Part shown: piece after piece, positions 6,536-8,414 of the stretch | Layout of the letters: the number at the start of each line of letters is the position of its first letter | How positions within the stretch are numbered: position 1 is the stretch's first letter | NCBI GenBank assembly: GCA_002938115.1 | Contig: PTKD01000078.1 | Coordinates: 1 to 8,414, forward strand | Reading direction: 5' to 3' | Origin: Alphaproteobacteria bacterium MarineAlpha9_Bin7 | GTDB lineage: Bacteria; Pseudomonadota; Alphaproteobacteria; UBA7887 | DNA length: 8,414 nt | Program-made: the position numbers and the translations under genes | The notes under the pieces: model-generated | Database searches by the model: none | Seen by the model: the letters and a program-made list of their open reading frames with translations, nothing else | What the model was told of the DNA's origin: nothing

Positions 6536-7933
6536 TTGGCGCCCAAACTCGTGAACGTCGTACTCCTCTCTACTTACGATCTGGGTCATCAATCTTTTGG
6601 TCTGGCCTCTCCGGCCGCGTGGTTGAAGAGGGTTGGCGCAAATGTGGTGTGTAACGATCTCGCTGTTGAGGATCTGAAAACCGGAGCCATCGTTGCCGCC
6701 GATTTGATCGCGTTACATGTACCGATGCACACGGCTGCTCGCCTTTCATTGCATTTGTTGCCTAGTGTGACGGCTTTGAATGCGCGAGCGCTCCTGGTCT
6801 GTTATGGGATGTATGCTCCAGCAAACCAATCCGCTTTAAAGGAGGCTGGAGTAGAAATAGTGTTAGGCGGTGAGGCGGAGACCAAACTGGTCGAGATATA
6901 CCAGCGGAAGTTGGCTGGGCAGCCGGTTCGCCATTTATCAACTAAAGCTTTGACCAAACAGCAATTTGTTCGTCCGGATCGTCGTGGCCTGCCGGATCTC
7001 CATAAATATGCTCACCTTCTCGGACCGGGCAATGAAATCACCATAGCTGGCTATAGTGAAGCTAGTAGAGGGTGCAAGCATTTGTGCCAACATTGTCCCG
7101 TCGTACCAGCTTACGGAGGACGATTTTTTATCGTGGGCGTGAACGTTGTGCTTGAGGATATTGACCAGCAGGTGGAAATGGGTGCGCGCCACATTACATT
7201 TGGGGACCCGGATTTTTTTAATGGCCCCGGTCACGCGATGCGTGTGGTTGAAGCGTTGGCCAAACGTCACCCAAAGCTTACATATGACGTTACTATCAAG
7301 GTCGAACACCTGCGACGTCATCATGAACTTTTGCCACGCCTCGTAGAGACGGGTTGCCTATTTGTTACCACTGCGGTGGAATCATTTGACGACACTGTTT
7401 TGCACGCACTCAACAAGGGCCATTCGCGGTCTGATTTTGCTGATGCTCTGGAAATTTGCAAGGCAGTGGGACTACAGGTTTCGCCGACGTTTGTCCCGTT
7501 TACGCCGTGGACTACGCCAGAGTCGTATCTTGATCTTCTTCAACAAATAGTTTTGTTGGAATTAGTGCCCCGTGTAGCCCCTATTCAACTTGCGATACGT
7601 CTCCTGGTGCCGCGAGACTCACTTCTTCTCAGCAGTCCTTCTTTTTCTCGATTTCTTGGTGGTTATGATGCTGAAAGTCTCAGCTATCTATGGCATTACG
7701 CGGACCCAGGTACGATTTCGATGGAGCAGGAAATACGAGTAGTTGTTGAGAAAGATGTTCCGATGGGGGTGCCGGTTCTGGAGACGTTTGCTAAAATCTG
7801 GCGCGTTGCTCATGAGGCGGTCGGCCGGGTCGCACCGTCGATCTCTGTTGCCAATTCTGAACCGGTGTGGTCGATGAGTGAGCCATGGTATTGCTGCGCC
7901 GAGCCAACTGCGGAGCAATTTGACCGATTGTGA
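6536..7933 (+). CDS. CCAEP-tail radical SAM protein with B12-binding-type N-terminus
   Basis: A 465-residue radical SAM protein. Residues 1 to about 135 resemble the cobalamin-binding Rossmann domain of class B radical SAM enzymes (strand LVNVVLLST, GGEAE at 111-115), though a DxHxxG motif is absent. The [4Fe-4S] motif CxxxCxxC is C180, C184, C187 in SRGCKHLCQHCPVVPAYGG. ITFGDPDFFNGP and TTAVESFDD follow, in the positions of core-barrel strands. The C-terminus has CCAEP at 453-457, eight residues before the end. This matches what I recall of the family named CUAEP/CCAEP-tail radical SAM (seleno)protein, in which some members carry selenocysteine; here both positions are TGC. No function is established to my knowledge. 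The first codon is uncertain: TTG at 6536 follows the NifU-like stop by 9 bases, and GTG at 6551 (MNVVLLST) is equally possible; neither has a good ribosome site, so translation coupling is likely. The order NifU-like, this gene, ATP-grasp suggests an operon. Confidence 0.9.
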   Translation: MAPKLVNVVLLSTYDLGHQSFGLASPAAWLKRVGANVVCNDLAVEDLKTGAIVAADLIALHVPMHTAARLSLHLLPSVTALNARALLVCYGMYAPANQSALKEAGVEIVLGGEAETKLVEIYQRKLAGQPVRHLSTKALTKQQFVRPDRRGLPDLHKYAHLLGPGNEITIAGYSEASRGCKHLCQHCPVVPAYGGRFFIVGVNVVLEDIDQQVEMGARHITFGDPDFFNGPGHAMRVVEALAKRHPKLTYDVTIKVEHLRRHHELLPRLVETGCLFVTTAVESFDDTVLHALNKGHSRSDFADALEICKAVGLQVSPTFVPFTPWTTPESYLDLLQQIVLLELVPRVAPIQLAIRLLVPRDSLLLSSPSFSRFLGGYDAESLSYLWHYADPGTISMEQEIRVVVEKDVPMGVPVLETFAKIWRVAHEAVGRVAPSISVANSEPVWSMSEPWYCCAEPTAEQFDRL

Positions 7934-7954
7934 TTAGTGGGCGTAGGCGCGAAT

Positions 7955-8414
7955 ATGAAACGCGTGTTATTGCTTTTACCTTCAAATAGCTACCGGGCGG
8001 CGGCGTTCGTTGCGGCATGTGCGGACCTTGATGCTCATGTGATTACTGGAGTTGATGCGACGCAAGCTTCGGCGCAGTTTGGTGACAGCCGAGTCATGCA
8101 GTTTAATTTTTCAAATCCGGCTTTGGGTGCACAAGAGATATCGGATTTTGCCAAAAATAATCCATTGGATGCCATAGTTCCGGCCGAGGAGGATGCAGTA
8201 TTGCTGGCGGCTCATGCAGCTCAGAGGCTCGGTCTCATCCATAATAGCGTTGACGCGGTTGCTGCCACTCGGGACAAATTCCAGCTAAGAAAATTGCTGA
8301 CCTCTGCTGGGTTGCCTCAGCCCGCTTTCAAGTTGTTGGATGCAGCGAAAAATTTAAAGGATTTTGCTCCGCTCGAGTTGCCGTTCGAATTTCCGTCTGT
8401 CGTAAAGCCAACGA
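7955..8414 (+). CDS. ATP-grasp domain protein, N-terminal part (runs off the window)
   Basis: An open frame from ATG 7955 with no stop before the window end, giving 153 residues. Residues 1 to about 100 look like a pre-ATP-grasp Rossmann-type domain (MKRVLLLLPSNSYRAAAFVA, then NPLDAIVPAEEDAVLLAAHAAQ split around 69-90). AATRDKFQLRKLLTSAGLPQP (about 103-123) is the typical linker into the ATP-grasp fold, and FPSVVKP (146-152) carries the conserved ATP-contacting lysine K151. Such proteins join a carboxylate to an amine or other nucleophile through an acyl phosphate. The AGG at 7945-7947 lies 7 bases from the ATG; a GTG at 7937 could add six residues. It starts 21 bases after the radical SAM stop, so it is probably co-transcribed with it. 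The catalytic C-terminal half is outside the window, so the substrate class cannot be told. Confidence 0.88.
   Translation, partial: MKRVLLLLPSNSYRAAAFVAACADLDAHVITGVDATQASAQFGDSRVMQFNFSNPALGAQEISDFAKNNPLDAIVPAEEDAVLLAAHAAQRLGLIHNSVDAVAATRDKFQLRKLLTSAGLPQPAFKLLDAAKNLKDFAPLELPFEFPSVVKPT

Noticed and set aside
7934..7954. SECIS or Sec-type recoding signal after the radical SAM gene
   Set aside because: Both tail positions are TGC, the TGA at 7931-7933 is a plain stop, and the 21-base gap shows no stable hairpin.

Overview
The window looks like chromosomal DNA of an alphaproteobacterium with roughly balanced base composition. It holds eight coding regions, tightly packed, with no RNA gene, mobile element or CRISPR array that I can see. 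The lineage call rests on the SSB protein (start MAGSVNKVILIGNLGRDPE, a WRDRQTGERREKTEWHRVVIF block, tail DFDDEIPF), on UvrA (CPVSGF in the first zinc region, ARGYKPGRFSFNVKGGRCEGC in the second), and on the MFIQTE...KFLPGK start of the NifU-like protein. These all match alphaproteobacterial versions as I remember them; no database search was made.

Left part (1-4640): a luciferase-like flavin monooxygenase gene on the + strand converges on uvrA on the - strand, with a small terminator hairpin at the junction. uvrA and ssb then diverge from a 251-base intergenic region, the classical DNA-repair arrangement. I see no GTTC-N7-GTTC SOS box in it.

Middle (4641-5632): two small - strand genes, a pterin-4a-carbinolamine dehydratase and a DOPA 4,5-dioxygenase family protein. 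Both relate to aromatic or pterin chemistry and may be co-transcribed.

Right part (5696-8414): the most interesting region, a compact + strand cluster. It runs from a three-domain NifU-like Fe-S scaffold, whose first NifU module has lost its CxxC loop, to a B12-binding-type radical SAM protein ending in a CCAEP tail 9 bases later, then to an ATP-grasp protein 21 bases after that, cut by the window edge. An Fe-S carrier, an Fe-S dependent radical enzyme and an ATP-dependent ligase-type enzyme in one probable operon suggest an uncharacterised modification or biosynthesis pathway. The homologous tail is, as I recall, CUAEP with selenocysteine in some relatives. The product cannot be deduced from the sequence.
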